DNA of 13,422 nucleotides from positions 1 through 13,422 of the forward strand of contig JAKABE010000047.1 in assembly GCA_021801945.1 (NCBI GenBank), given 5' to 3'. Positions 1-7,210 of this stretch are shown here, piece after piece. The translations under genes and the position numbers were made by a program. Each line of letters begins with the position of its first letter. Within the stretch, counting starts at the first letter, position 1. The notes under the pieces were generated by a model, which searched no databases, was not told the origin of the DNA, and saw nothing but the letters and a program-made list of their open reading frames with translations. This DNA comes from Acidobacteriota bacterium (GTDB lineage: Bacteria; Acidobacteriota; Terriglobia; Terriglobales; Acidobacteriaceae).

Positions 1-2
1 CA

Positions 3-29
3 TAAAGTCCGAAAGACGAGCGCCGAAGA
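3..29 (+). promoter_or_regulatory. sigma-28 (FliA) type promoter of fliC
   Basis: TAAAGTCC at 3-10, an 11-base spacer at 11-21, then GCCGAAGA at 22-29. The flagellar sigma-28 consensus is TAAAGTTT-N11-GCCGATAA, so 12 of 16 positions match with exactly the expected spacer. Transcription would start near 36, giving a leader of about 100 bases before the flagellin ATG. Flagellin genes are the classic sigma-28 target, which supports the call. The start site itself is inferred. Confidence 0.72.
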
Positions 30-139
30 AGGGGCCAGATGCGTCGGTTCCAAGCCGCGAGCAGCACCCCAGGGCCATCCACAGGGGAGCGCATCCGGAC
101 CAAGGGCCGCAAATCACCGCATCCAACAAGGAGAACCCC

Positions 140-1834
140 ATGTCCCTGGGTGTCTTGAACAACATCTCCGCGGTGTATGCGGAGAACGCACTGAACAACA
201 ACAACAACAGCCTGTCGAAGACCCTGCAGCAGATGTCTTCCGGCTCGCGGATCAACTCCGGGGCCGACGACGCCGCCGGTCTGTCGCTGGTCGATGGCTT
301 GCAGGCCAACCAGTCGGCGCTCACGCAGTCGCAGACCAACGCGCAGGAGGGCGTGGGCCTGCTGCAGGTGGCCGATGGCGCACTGTCGCAGGTCACCAGC
401 CTGCTCAACCGTGCCGTCACGCTGGCTACCGAGGCCTCCAACGGCACGCTGAACTCCACGCAGGACACGGCCGCTAACCAGGAGTATCAGTCGATTCTCT
501 CCGAGATCAACAACATCGGCGCCACGACCACCTACAACCAGGAACAGGTCTTCGGTTCGGCCACCAACATCTACACCGGTGATGCATCCTCCGCCGGCTC
601 CTCCATCGACGCCCTCAATATCCGCTCGCTGTCTTCGGCAAACGTGGGTGACACCGGTGGCGTGATGTCCTACAGCAACGGGCAGAATGACGTATTCCTC
701 GATCTCTCCTATAACGATGGATCGACGACCACGAATGCTGCGGTGACGGATACGCTTACTGGTGGGAGCGCCGGCACAACCTCGATCAACGTGACCTACC
801 TGACCAAAGGTGCGAACGGCGCATATGTAAAGAGCACGGCGACCATCTCGGCAGGTGCGGGCACCACCTATTCCAATACTGCGCAGGGTTTGATCGACGC
901 GATCAACGGCTCGGGGCTGAGCCTCAACGCGACCTTCGGTACGGCGCAGCAGGCCGGATCCGCGGCATCTGGATCATCGACCGCCGCAGGCGGGGCAGCG
1001 GCCAGTTCCACTGATACCGGCATCATCATCTCCGGCACGGGCGTTTCGGCCGGAAGCGCACCGGGGGTAGTGGACACTCTGACGGTGACGAATAAGACGG
1101 GCCCAACCCAAGATACACTGGGCGGGTCGCTCTCGATCGTCGGTGCCGACGGTCAGACGCACACGATTTCCATCAGCGCAGCCAACGGCAACACCAACGC
1201 TACGACGCTGGCATCGTATATCAACAGCCTAGACTTGGGTGTTACCGTTACGGACGCGAACAGCTCAGCGACCGATGTTCTGACGTTTACCACTTCCAAC
1301 TCAGCGGTGAGTGTTAACACCGCCAGTCTTACGGACAGCACCGGCGGCTCCATCAGTAACTCGCCAACGGCCGCAAGTGCTTACTACAGCGTAGGTGTTG
1401 CGGCGAGCGGCAACATCTACGACGGTACCTCAGGTCAGACGGCCAGCAATCTTGCGGGACTGACCGCGGATACGAATGGTACCGGGACGGCCACCATCAG
1501 CTACTCCGATAGTGCCGGAGAGAACTTGAGCGCCACCAGCCTGAGCTCGCAGGCCGACGCTCAGGCGGCGCTGACCGCCCTCAACTCGGCCATTGCCGAC
1601 GTGGCCGCCCAGGATGGCTACATTGGCGCGCAGATCAATACTCTCAATGCCGTCAGCAACGTAATGAGCACCCAACAGCAGAACATCCAGGCGGCGCAGA
1701 ATGCGGTGCAGGCTACCGACTATGCGCAGGCCGCCTCTGACATGTCGAAGTTCGAGATCCTGAGCCAGACCGGCATCTCGGCTTTGGCGCAGGCCAACAG
1801 CGTGCAGCAGGAAGTGCTGAAGCTGTTGCAGTAA
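140..1834 (+). CDS. fliC: Flagellin, filament subunit
   Basis: Flagellin of 564 residues, exported through the flagellar type III apparatus and polymerised into the filament. The conserved N-terminal D0/D1 helices cover about 1-170, with the flagellin signature around NNNSLSKTLQQMSSGSRIN and GADDAAGLSL (residues 21-50), and Arg91/Leu95 in the conserved D1 helix. The C-terminal D1/D0 helices are at about 468-564, ending in QQEVLKLLQ. Between them lies a variable, Ser/Thr/Gly/Asn-rich outer domain of about 300 residues: a Ser/Gly/Ala linker at 271-309, then a flagellin-IN-like stretch at about 326-390. The protein contains no cysteine. The ATG is preceded by AAGGAG at 128-133 with a 6-base spacer. 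A sigma-28 type promoter lies at the left edge and an intrinsic terminator follows, so it is probably a single-gene transcript. The central part uses more A/T-ending codons than the ends, as expected of a recombining surface domain. The family assignment is secure. Confidence 0.96.
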   Translation: MSLGVLNNISAVYAENALNNNNNSLSKTLQQMSSGSRINSGADDAAGLSLVDGLQANQSALTQSQTNAQEGVGLLQVADGALSQVTSLLNRAVTLATEASNGTLNSTQDTAANQEYQSILSEINNIGATTTYNQEQVFGSATNIYTGDASSAGSSIDALNIRSLSSANVGDTGGVMSYSNGQNDVFLDLSYNDGSTTTNAAVTDTLTGGSAGTTSINVTYLTKGANGAYVKSTATISAGAGTTYSNTAQGLIDAINGSGLSLNATFGTAQQAGSAASGSSTAAGGAAASSTDTGIIISGTGVSAGSAPGVVDTLTVTNKTGPTQDTLGGSLSIVGADGQTHTISISAANGNTNATTLASYINSLDLGVTVTDANSSATDVLTFTTSNSAVSVNTASLTDSTGGSISNSPTAASAYYSVGVAASGNIYDGTSGQTASNLAGLTADTNGTGTATISYSDSAGENLSATSLSSQADAQAALTALNSAIADVAAQDGYIGAQINTLNAVSNVMSTQQQNIQAAQNAVQATDYAQAASDMSKFEILSQTGISALAQANSVQQEVLKLLQ

Positions 1835-1861
1835 AACACGCGGCGCATGGCCGCCAATAGC

Positions 1862-1893
1862 AGAAGGGCGTCCTCACGGGCGCCCTTCTTTTT
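1862..1893 (+). terminator. Intrinsic terminator after fliC
   Basis: The arms AGAAGGGCG (1862-1870) and CGCCCTTCT (1881-1889) pair perfectly. Pairing continues inward through one T-G wobble and two C-G pairs, giving a 12-pair stem with a TCAC loop. A TTCTTTTT tract (1886-1893) ends it. It lies 28 bases after the flagellin stop and before the fliD promoter, separating the two units. Confidence 0.88.
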
Positions 1894-1926
1894 GGGTTGG
1901 GCCCCCCCCTGGCGCGGCGAAGTGAT

Positions 1927-1953
1927 TCATTGCTTCGCCGCCTTCGCCGATAA
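1927..1953 (+). promoter_or_regulatory. sigma-28 (FliA) type promoter of fliDS
   Basis: GCCGATAA at 1946-1953 is identical to the sigma-28 -10 consensus. The -35 position, eleven bases upstream, reads TCATTGCT (1927-1934) and matches TAAAGTTT at only 4 of 8 positions. An 8-bp inverted repeat, CGGCGAAG (1915-1922) with CTTCGCCG (1933-1940), overlaps the -35 area and could modulate it. The leader to the fliD ATG would be about 120 bases. The perfect -10 between a terminator and a filament-cap gene makes chance unlikely. Confidence 0.65.
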
Positions 1954-2083
1954 GGATGGAGTGAGAAGCAGTGCGCCTCGGGCATCCGTTTCTTCGTGGG
2001 ACGAATGCGCATAATGAGAGTTTTTCAATGCGTCTGCGCGCCGGTTGGATGCAGGGCTGCTGCAACGCATTGCGGAGGGCCGG

Positions 2084-4105
2084 ATGGGAACGGTGGGTTT
2101 GAGTTTCGGATCGCCCACGAGCGGAGCGGGATTTGACGTCAGCGCCACGGTGGCGGAGATCGTCAGCAACCTCCAGAACGTGGAGAAGCCCTGGCAGAGC
2201 CAGTTGAGCAGCCTCCAGAGCCAGGACACGGTGATCTCCAACCTGGGCACGCTGTTTTCGAATCTCTCCAACGACATGAGCCAGCTAACCGACTTTCAGG
2301 GCGTGTTGGCGCAGAAGACCGGGTCCAGCTCCGACACCAACGTGCTGGAGCTGACGGCGGCCTCCTCGGCGGCGACGGCGGGCACGCACACCGTGGCCGT
2401 GAACAGCCTGGCGCAGACGGCGAGCGGCTATCTGGCCCCGGTCAGCGACGCCTCGGACACGCTCTCGGGATCGATCACTTTGCAGGTAGGCAGCAACAAG
2501 GCGCAGACCATCACGCTCGATTCCTCCGACAACACGCTGGCCGGGCTGGCTTCGGCCATCAACGCGTCAGGGGTGGGCATCACGGCCAGCGTGCTGACGG
2601 ATGCGAACGGCTCACGGCTGAGCCTGGTTTCGAATACCTCGGGCGCCAACGGAAACATCACGGTGGCCGCGAACAACATCTCCGACACCAGCGGCAACTA
2701 CGGCGTCGCTCTGGCGTACTCCGATCCCAACGGCTACACAAGCACGACGGCCGACAGCGGAACGCTGGGCGCGGTGGCCGGCGAGAGCGATACGCTCTCC
2801 GGCCAGATCACGATCGGGGTGGGCGCGGGCACGGCGCAGACGTTTACCATCGATTCCTCTGACGACACCCTCTCTACGCTGGCCGATACCATCAACCAGG
2901 CGGCGCTGGGGGTGACGGCCTCGGTGGTCCAGAACAATGACGGCACGTACAGCCTGTCGCTGCAGTCGCAGACCGACGGGTCGGCCGGCGCGCTGAGCGT
3001 AACCGCGAACATCAGCGATACCACGCTGGGTTACAGCTCGGCGGTGACCGGCTCCGATGCCAGCCTCACGGTGGACGGCGTGGCCCTGAAGAGCGCCTCC
3101 AACACGGTGGCCAATCTCATTCCCGGCGTGACCTTTCAGCTTCTGGAGCCGAGCCCCAAGGACTCGAGCGGCAATCCCGAGCAGGTGCAGGTGATCATCG
3201 GCAACGACAACACGGAGGTCGAGAGCACGGTCAATCAGTTTGTGAGCGACTACAACTCGCTGGTCAGCGCCATCAACACGCAGGAAGGCAATGATAGCTC
3301 GGGCAATCCCGAGCCGCTGTTCGGCTCGCCCACGCTCTCCCTGCTGCAGCAGCAATTGCTGGGCGGCTTGAACGCCACAAACCCCAATGGCTATCTGGAC
3401 GCGATCCAGAGCGCCGGCGATGCGCTCTCCGGTTCCATCACCATTCAGGTGGGTGCGAGCGGCACGCCGCAGACCATCCATGTAGGCGACTCATCGACGC
3501 CGGATACGCTGGCCGGGCTGGCGGCGGCCATCAACGCGGCCAACATCGGAGTCACGGCCAGCGTAGTGACCAACAGTAGCGGTCCGTACCTGGAGTTGCT
3601 CTCGAACCTGGCAGGCGCGGCCGGAGCCTTGACGGTGACCTCGTCGGTCACCGATACGGCCACCAGCACGGCTTTGAACTATAACGGCGCTGGCTCGGAC
3701 ATCAACAACCTGACCAGCCTCGGCATCAGCGTGAACAACGATGGCACGCTGACCTTCGATGCCAACGCTCTGGATTCGGTGCTGAACACCGATTACTCCG
3801 GCGTGATGGGATTCTTCCAAAATGCGAACAGTTGGGGCAGATCCTTTGCCAGCACCCTGAACAACGCCGGCACTAGCTCATCGACCGGCATCCTGTCGCT
3901 GGCCTCCAAATCCAACAGCAGTATCGAATCAACCCTGAACGCGCAGATCTCCAAGGAGAACGCCCTGATCTCCGCGGAGCAAGCCAGTCTGACTGCGGAG
4001 TTGAATCAAGCCAACCAGATCCTGCAGGAACTCCCCTCGCAGTTGAACGGCATGAATGAGCTTTACTCAGCAATCACAGGCTATAACCCGGGTGCGAACG
4101 GTTAA
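2084..4105 (+). CDS. fliD: Flagellar filament cap protein (HAP2)
   Basis: Cap protein at the filament tip, under which exported flagellin folds and polymerises. The chosen ATG gives 673 residues and has GGAGGG (2074-2079) in good position; a TTG 39 bases upstream is open but would precede that site. The N-terminus (about 9-110) carries the FliD_N pattern GxGFDVSATVAEIV and a coiled-coil heptad region. Two flagellin-IN-like modules follow at about 125-198 and 235-310, each starting with DTLSG and containing the TLxxLAxxIN...GxTASV pattern. The C-terminal FliD domain begins near 320 (DASLTVDGV) and ends in a coiled coil at about 610-660. A third module (about 444-522) interrupts this domain between the LQQQLLGGL helix and the LTSLGISVNNDGTLTFD segment. 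It is longer than many FliD proteins because of these modules. fliS follows 14 bases downstream, so the two are probably co-transcribed. Confidence 0.93.
   Translation: MGTVGLSFGSPTSGAGFDVSATVAEIVSNLQNVEKPWQSQLSSLQSQDTVISNLGTLFSNLSNDMSQLTDFQGVLAQKTGSSSDTNVLELTAASSAATAGTHTVAVNSLAQTASGYLAPVSDASDTLSGSITLQVGSNKAQTITLDSSDNTLAGLASAINASGVGITASVLTDANGSRLSLVSNTSGANGNITVAANNISDTSGNYGVALAYSDPNGYTSTTADSGTLGAVAGESDTLSGQITIGVGAGTAQTFTIDSSDDTLSTLADTINQAALGVTASVVQNNDGTYSLSLQSQTDGSAGALSVTANISDTTLGYSSAVTGSDASLTVDGVALKSASNTVANLIPGVTFQLLEPSPKDSSGNPEQVQVIIGNDNTEVESTVNQFVSDYNSLVSAINTQEGNDSSGNPEPLFGSPTLSLLQQQLLGGLNATNPNGYLDAIQSAGDALSGSITIQVGASGTPQTIHVGDSSTPDTLAGLAAAINAANIGVTASVVTNSSGPYLELLSNLAGAAGALTVTSSVTDTATSTALNYNGAGSDINNLTSLGISVNNDGTLTFDANALDSVLNTDYSGVMGFFQNANSWGRSFASTLNNAGTSSSTGILSLASKSNSSIESTLNAQISKENALISAEQASLTAELNQANQILQELPSQLNGMNELYSAITGYNPGANG
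2534..2566 (+). repeat. Direct repeat, copy 1 (fliD module 1)
   Basis: A 33-base stretch matching 3506-3538 at 31 of 33 positions, the two differences being adjacent (TT here, GG there). It encodes TLAGLASAINA in the first flagellin-IN-like module. The copies are 972 bases (324 codons) apart and in the same frame, which is consistent with duplication of a module inside the gene. Confidence 0.85.
3506..3538 (+). repeat. Direct repeat, copy 2 (fliD module 3)
   Basis: Second copy of the 33-base in-frame repeat, encoding TLAGLAAAINA in the module embedded in the C-terminal FliD domain (module about 3413-3649). Module 2 lies between the two copies but is clearly more diverged at this site (ACGCTGGCCGATACC). 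Confidence 0.85.
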
Positions 4106-4119
4106 GGAGCGAGACTTTC

Positions 4120-4587
4120 ATGGGAAGTTACCAGGAACACGCCTTGGATGGAGCGTCGGCGGTGGATCTAGTGGTGGCGCTCTACGACGGCATCATCCGT
4201 TTCCTGTATGCGGCGATGGAGGCGGTCGAGCGCGGCAATGCGGAGGAGCGCAGAGCGGCCGTCAAACGGGCGCTGGACATCATCCTTCACCTGCAAGCTC
4301 GTTTGCGCATGGATGTGGGCGGAAGGCCGGCGGAGGCACTGAGCGAGTTTTATGCCTCCATCTTTGCGCAGATTTTGCAGGCCTCGCAGTCTGCTTCTAA
4401 GCAGAAGTTTGAGCACGCCATCGCTTGTGTGTGCAATGTGCGGGATGCCTGGCGTCAGGTGGCCAGAGAGCCAGAGGCGCATCCGACCGGTGGCCGGCTC
4501 CTGACCATGCTGCCGCGCGGGCAGGCGACCTCCGAGCGTTCCAGCAGAGAGCCGGAACGCTCGGTGTCCTCCAATTGGACCGCTTGA
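4120..4587 (+). CDS. fliS: Flagellin export chaperone
   Basis: Small helical cytoplasmic chaperone that binds the C-terminus of unpolymerised flagellin and keeps it export-competent. The 155-residue protein shows the FliS pattern: YQEHALDGAS near residues 4-13, then VDLVVALYDGIIRFLYAA (15-32) and an amphipathic helical bundle to about residue 115. The last 40 residues are Pro/Ser/Arg-rich and look disordered, making it somewhat longer than the roughly 130 residues usual for the family. The ribosome site AAGGAG (4104-4109) overlaps the fliD TAA stop, with a 10-base spacer, so translation is probably coupled to fliD. It is the last gene of the flagellar block and converges on pyrC. I see no strong terminator in the 137 bases between them. 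Confidence 0.9.
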   Translation: MGSYQEHALDGASAVDLVVALYDGIIRFLYAAMEAVERGNAEERRAAVKRALDIILHLQARLRMDVGGRPAEALSEFYASIFAQILQASQSASKQKFEHAIACVCNVRDAWRQVAREPEAHPTGGRLLTMLPRGQATSERSSREPERSVSSNWTA

Positions 4588-4724
4588 AGGGCAGCCGATC
4601 CATTCAACTCATCCGCTTGCCTGATCAATCGTCAAGCCAGCGGCATATTCTCCCGGTCCTGGGCCGAAAAGCCCCCACAACTGTCTTGAACCCTGGCCCC
4701 TTCGGGATTCGCCAACTTTCGTAC

Positions 4725-6026
4725 TTAAGCCGGATTCGCGTACGCGACGCGGCCCTCGCTGATGGTCCAGCGGATCTTGCCTTGCATGGTCCAGCCGTCG
4801 AAGGGAGTGTTTTTTGCCTTGGACCTGGACTCCGTGGCGCGGTAGGTCCACTCGGCCTTGGGATCGAAGACGACCACATCGGCAAAGCTGCCTACGGCGA
4901 GCGTGCCCCGGCCCTTCAAGCCCAGCAGCGCGGCGGGCTGGGCGCTCAATAAGCTCAACACACGGCCCAGGGGCATCTTCCACTCCGCGTGCAGCCAGCG
5001 CAGTGCCAGGCCGAGCGCGGTTTCAAGGCCGGTGATGCCGTTGGGGGCGAGCTCGAACTCGATCTCCTTCTCGTGCTGGGCGTGGGGCGCGTGATCGGTG
5101 GCGATCGCATCCACCACGCCGTCAAGAAGGCCTTCGATCATGGCGTCGCGGTCGGCGGCGGAACGCAGCGGAGGGTTCATCTTGGCGTGGGTGTTGTAGA
5201 GCCCCACGTGCTCCTCGGTCAGCAGGAAGTGATGGGGCGCGACCTCGCAGGTCACGCGCAGGCCGTTACGCCGGGCTTGCCGCACGGCATTCAGCGAGGC
5301 AGCCGTAGAGGTGTGGGCAACGTGCAGATGGGCGCGGGCGTCGCGTAGTTCGGCCACCAGGCGGATGTCCCGCTCGACGACGTTTGACTCGGCCTCCGGT
5401 GGCACCCCGCGCAGGCCCAGCTTGAAGGAAACGGGGCCGAGGTTCATGCACGCGCCCTTGGAGAGGCGCGTGTCCTCTGCGTGCTGGATGACACTCAAGC
5501 CCGCGCGGGCGGCTGCGGCCAGCACCTCGCGCATCATGACGTCCTTGAGGATGGGCAGGCCATCGTCGGTGACGGCGACCGCGCCGGCGGATTTGAGGGC
5601 GGCGTAATCACTCAGCGCCTCGCCCTTCGATCCGCGCGTGGCGGCGGCGATAGGAAAGACGCGGACGGCGGCGCCGCGCTCCGGGGCCTGCATCCAGCGG
5701 GTGACCTCGGGCGAGTCATTCACCGGCGTCGTGTTGGGCATGGCGGCGACGGCCGTGAACCCGCCCGCGGCGGCCGCGGCTGTGCCGGTAGCGATGGTCT
5801 CCTTGTAGGTCTGGCCAGGCTCGCGCAGGTGGACGTGCATATCCACGAGGCCCGGCGCCACGATGAGGCCGGCGGCGTCCAGAGTCTCAGCCCCTTCGGG
5901 TAATTTGAGCTTGCCGGGAGTCGCGATCTCGGCCACCCGGCCCTCCTTGAGAAGAATGTCCTTGGGGGCGTCCACGCCGCCTGTGGGATCAATCAGGCGG
6001 CCATTGCAGATGGCGAGCGGATTCAT
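4725..6026 (-). CDS. pyrC: Dihydroorotase
   Basis: Zinc amidohydrolase that cyclises N-carbamoyl-aspartate to dihydroorotate, step 3 of UMP synthesis. The 433 residues are typical of the type I (multifunctional-like) dihydroorotases. Visible family motifs are DMHVHLREPG (62-71, metal-binding HxH at 64 and 66), TDDG (153-156, the Asp position used in this class in place of the carbamylated lysine), QHAED (181-185), LHVAHTS (234-240), NPPLR (284-288), and ATDHAPH (309-315, catalytic Asp311). NTPFDGW near 406-412 is the usual C-terminal signature. Its ATG overlaps the pyrB TGA in an ATGA junction, and AGGAGG (plus-strand CCTCCT at 6033-6038) sits 6 bases upstream, so it is co-transcribed and probably coupled with pyrB. 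In some bacteria this class associates physically with aspartate carbamoyltransferase; that is possible here but unproven. Confidence 0.95.
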   Translation of the reverse strand: MNPLAICNGRLIDPTGGVDAPKDILLKEGRVAEIATPGKLKLPEGAETLDAAGLIVAPGLVDMHVHLREPGQTYKETIATGTAAAAAGGFTAVAAMPNTTPVNDSPEVTRWMQAPERGAAVRVFPIAAATRGSKGEALSDYAALKSAGAVAVTDDGLPILKDVMMREVLAAAARAGLSVIQHAEDTRLSKGACMNLGPVSFKLGLRGVPPEAESNVVERDIRLVAELRDARAHLHVAHTSTAASLNAVRQARRNGLRVTCEVAPHHFLLTEEHVGLYNTHAKMNPPLRSAADRDAMIEGLLDGVVDAIATDHAPHAQHEKEIEFELAPNGITGLETALGLALRWLHAEWKMPLGRVLSLLSAQPAALLGLKGRGTLAVGSFADVVVFDPKAEWTYRATESRSKAKNTPFDGWTMQGKIRWTISEGRVAYANPA

Positions 6027-7102
6027 GAGCGGCCTCCTGTCTTCGATCCACTGGATTGTGCCGTGAGTGCGCGCTCGACCACGGCCATACGGATGGCCAG
6101 ACCATTGGCGACCTGTTCGAGAATGACCGATTGCGGGCCGTCGGCCACGCCAGCGGTGATCTCCATGCCTCGGATGATGGGGCCGGGATGCATGACCAGC
6201 GCCGAGGGGGCGTAGGCAGCCAGCATCTGGCCGGTGAGCTGGTAGCGGGCCTTGAACTCATCGAGATCCAGTTGCAGGCCGGCCAGCCGTTCAGCCTGGA
6301 TGCGCAGCATCATCACGGCCTGCGACTGGCGCAGCGCCGCCTCGAAGTTGCGCTCGATCTCAATGCCGGGGCCCCCAGCGGCGGGTCCTTGCCGTTGGGG
6401 TGAGATTTCGGGACCGGAGCGCGCTGCCTGTTCGGGGAGCAGCTCCTTGGGTCCGCAGAGCAGGACGCGCGCGCCCAGCCGCGGTAACAGCAGCATATTG
6501 GAGCGGGCCACGCGGCTGTGCAGGATGTCGCCCACGATGGTCACGGTGACGCCGGCCAGCGTCTCCTCGTTCACCTCGCCGATTCCAGGCCGCAGATGAG
6601 CGAGGATGGTGCGCAGATCGAGCAGCGCCTGAGTGGGGTGCTCATGCATCCCGTCGCCTGCGCTGATCACAGGCAGCCGCGTGGAGGCTTCCAGCAGCCA
6701 GGCCGCGCCTGACGAGTTGTGCCGCAGGATGATGGCCTCGGCGCCCAAGGCGCGCAGGGTGAGTCCGGTGTCTTTGAGCGACTCGCCCTTCTCGATGCTG
6801 GAGCTGAGGTTCGAAACCAGAGTCGTGTCCACGCCCAGAGCTTTGCAGGCCAGCTCGAAGCTGGTGCGCGTGCGCGTGGACGACTCGTAGAAGAGCAGCG
6901 CAACGCGCCGCTTCGAGAGGATTTGATCTCGGATGAGCGGGTCCATGTGCTCGAGGGTGGTGGCGCGAGCCAGCAGGCGGCTCACCTCCTCCACTGTCAG
7001 GTCGAGCACTGAAAGCAGCGAGCCCGGATTGTACGGAAATGCGGATTCTGGCGCGGGCGGCGTAAACAACGTGCGGTGTACGGCGTTGGCAGTCGGGTTC
7101 AT
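6023..7102 (-). CDS. pyrB: Aspartate carbamoyltransferase, catalytic chain
   Basis: Condenses carbamoyl phosphate with aspartate, the committed step of pyrimidine synthesis. Family motifs are intact: YESSTRTRTSFE (72-83, carbamoyl-phosphate loop), IEKGESLKDT (103-112), HEHPTQALLD (153-162), GDILHSRVARSN (191-202), RIQAER (267-272) and MHPGPIIRG (304-312). At 359 residues it exceeds the roughly 305-320 usual for catalytic chains. There are about 28 extra residues before the conserved NPGSLLSVLDLT start, and a Pro/Gly/Gln-rich insertion at about 226-247 after GPKELLPEQ. No pyrI regulatory chain is seen here. The ATG is the only convincing start, but no Shine-Dalgarno lies before it: a heptad-repeat dyad reaches to 7 bases from the start codon. 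It is the second gene of pyrRBC, 114 bases after pyrR. Confidence 0.94.
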   Translation of the reverse strand: MNPTANAVHRTLFTPPAPESAFPYNPGSLLSVLDLTVEEVSRLLARATTLEHMDPLIRDQILSKRRVALLFYESSTRTRTSFELACKALGVDTTLVSNLSSSIEKGESLKDTGLTLRALGAEAIILRHNSSGAAWLLEASTRLPVISAGDGMHEHPTQALLDLRTILAHLRPGIGEVNEETLAGVTVTIVGDILHSRVARSNMLLLPRLGARVLLCGPKELLPEQAARSGPEISPQRQGPAAGGPGIEIERNFEAALRQSQAVMMLRIQAERLAGLQLDLDEFKARYQLTGQMLAAYAPSALVMHPGPIIRGMEITAGVADGPQSVILEQVANGLAIRMAVVERALTAQSSGSKTGGRS

Positions 7103-7109
7103 GTCAAGA

Positions 7110-7210
7110 CAGCTTTCAGCTTTCAGCTCTCAGCTTCCACTCCAAATCGGCTGCCGGTGCAGAGTTCCTCGGCCTTAAACCTGAGAGCTGACGGCTGAAA
7201 GCTGAGGGCT
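7110..7210. repeat. Heptad-repeat dyad in the pyrR-pyrB gap
   Basis: Four consecutive 7-base units of the AGCTTTC type (7111-7138; AGCTTTC, AGCTTTC, AGCTCTC, AGCTTCC) face four units of the complementary GAAAGCT type (7183-7210; GAGAGCT, GACGGCT, GAAAGCT, GAGGGCT). The 24-base arms 7110-7133 and 7181-7204 are complementary at 22 of 24 positions and enclose 47 bases, so the pyrRBC transcript could form a long hairpin here. The element occupies nearly all of the 114-base gap. No U-tract follows, so it is not a classical terminator. It could be a dispersed intergenic repeat (REP-like or heptameric) or a processing or regulatory hairpin; the sequence alone does not decide. Confidence 0.85.

Noticed and set aside
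2045..2083. TTG-initiated longer form of FliD
   Set aside because: The ATG at 2084 has a well-placed GGAGGG and yields the expected FliD N-terminus; the extra 13 residues include the ribosome site itself.
2612..3481. Long open frame (289 codons) on the minus strand inside fliD
   Set aside because: Arg/Gly/Ala/His-rich translation typical of the antisense of a GC-rich gene; it overlaps a well-supported FliD and has no family motif.
4640..4715. Possible bidirectional terminator between fliS and pyrC
   Set aside because: Only 4-6 bp imperfect stems (GGGC-CGAAAA-GCCC; GAACCC with GGGATTC) and no T-tract on either strand.
7110..7210. CRISPR-like or transposon terminal repeats
   Set aside because: The units are 7 bases without spacers, and no transposase frame or target-site duplication is present.
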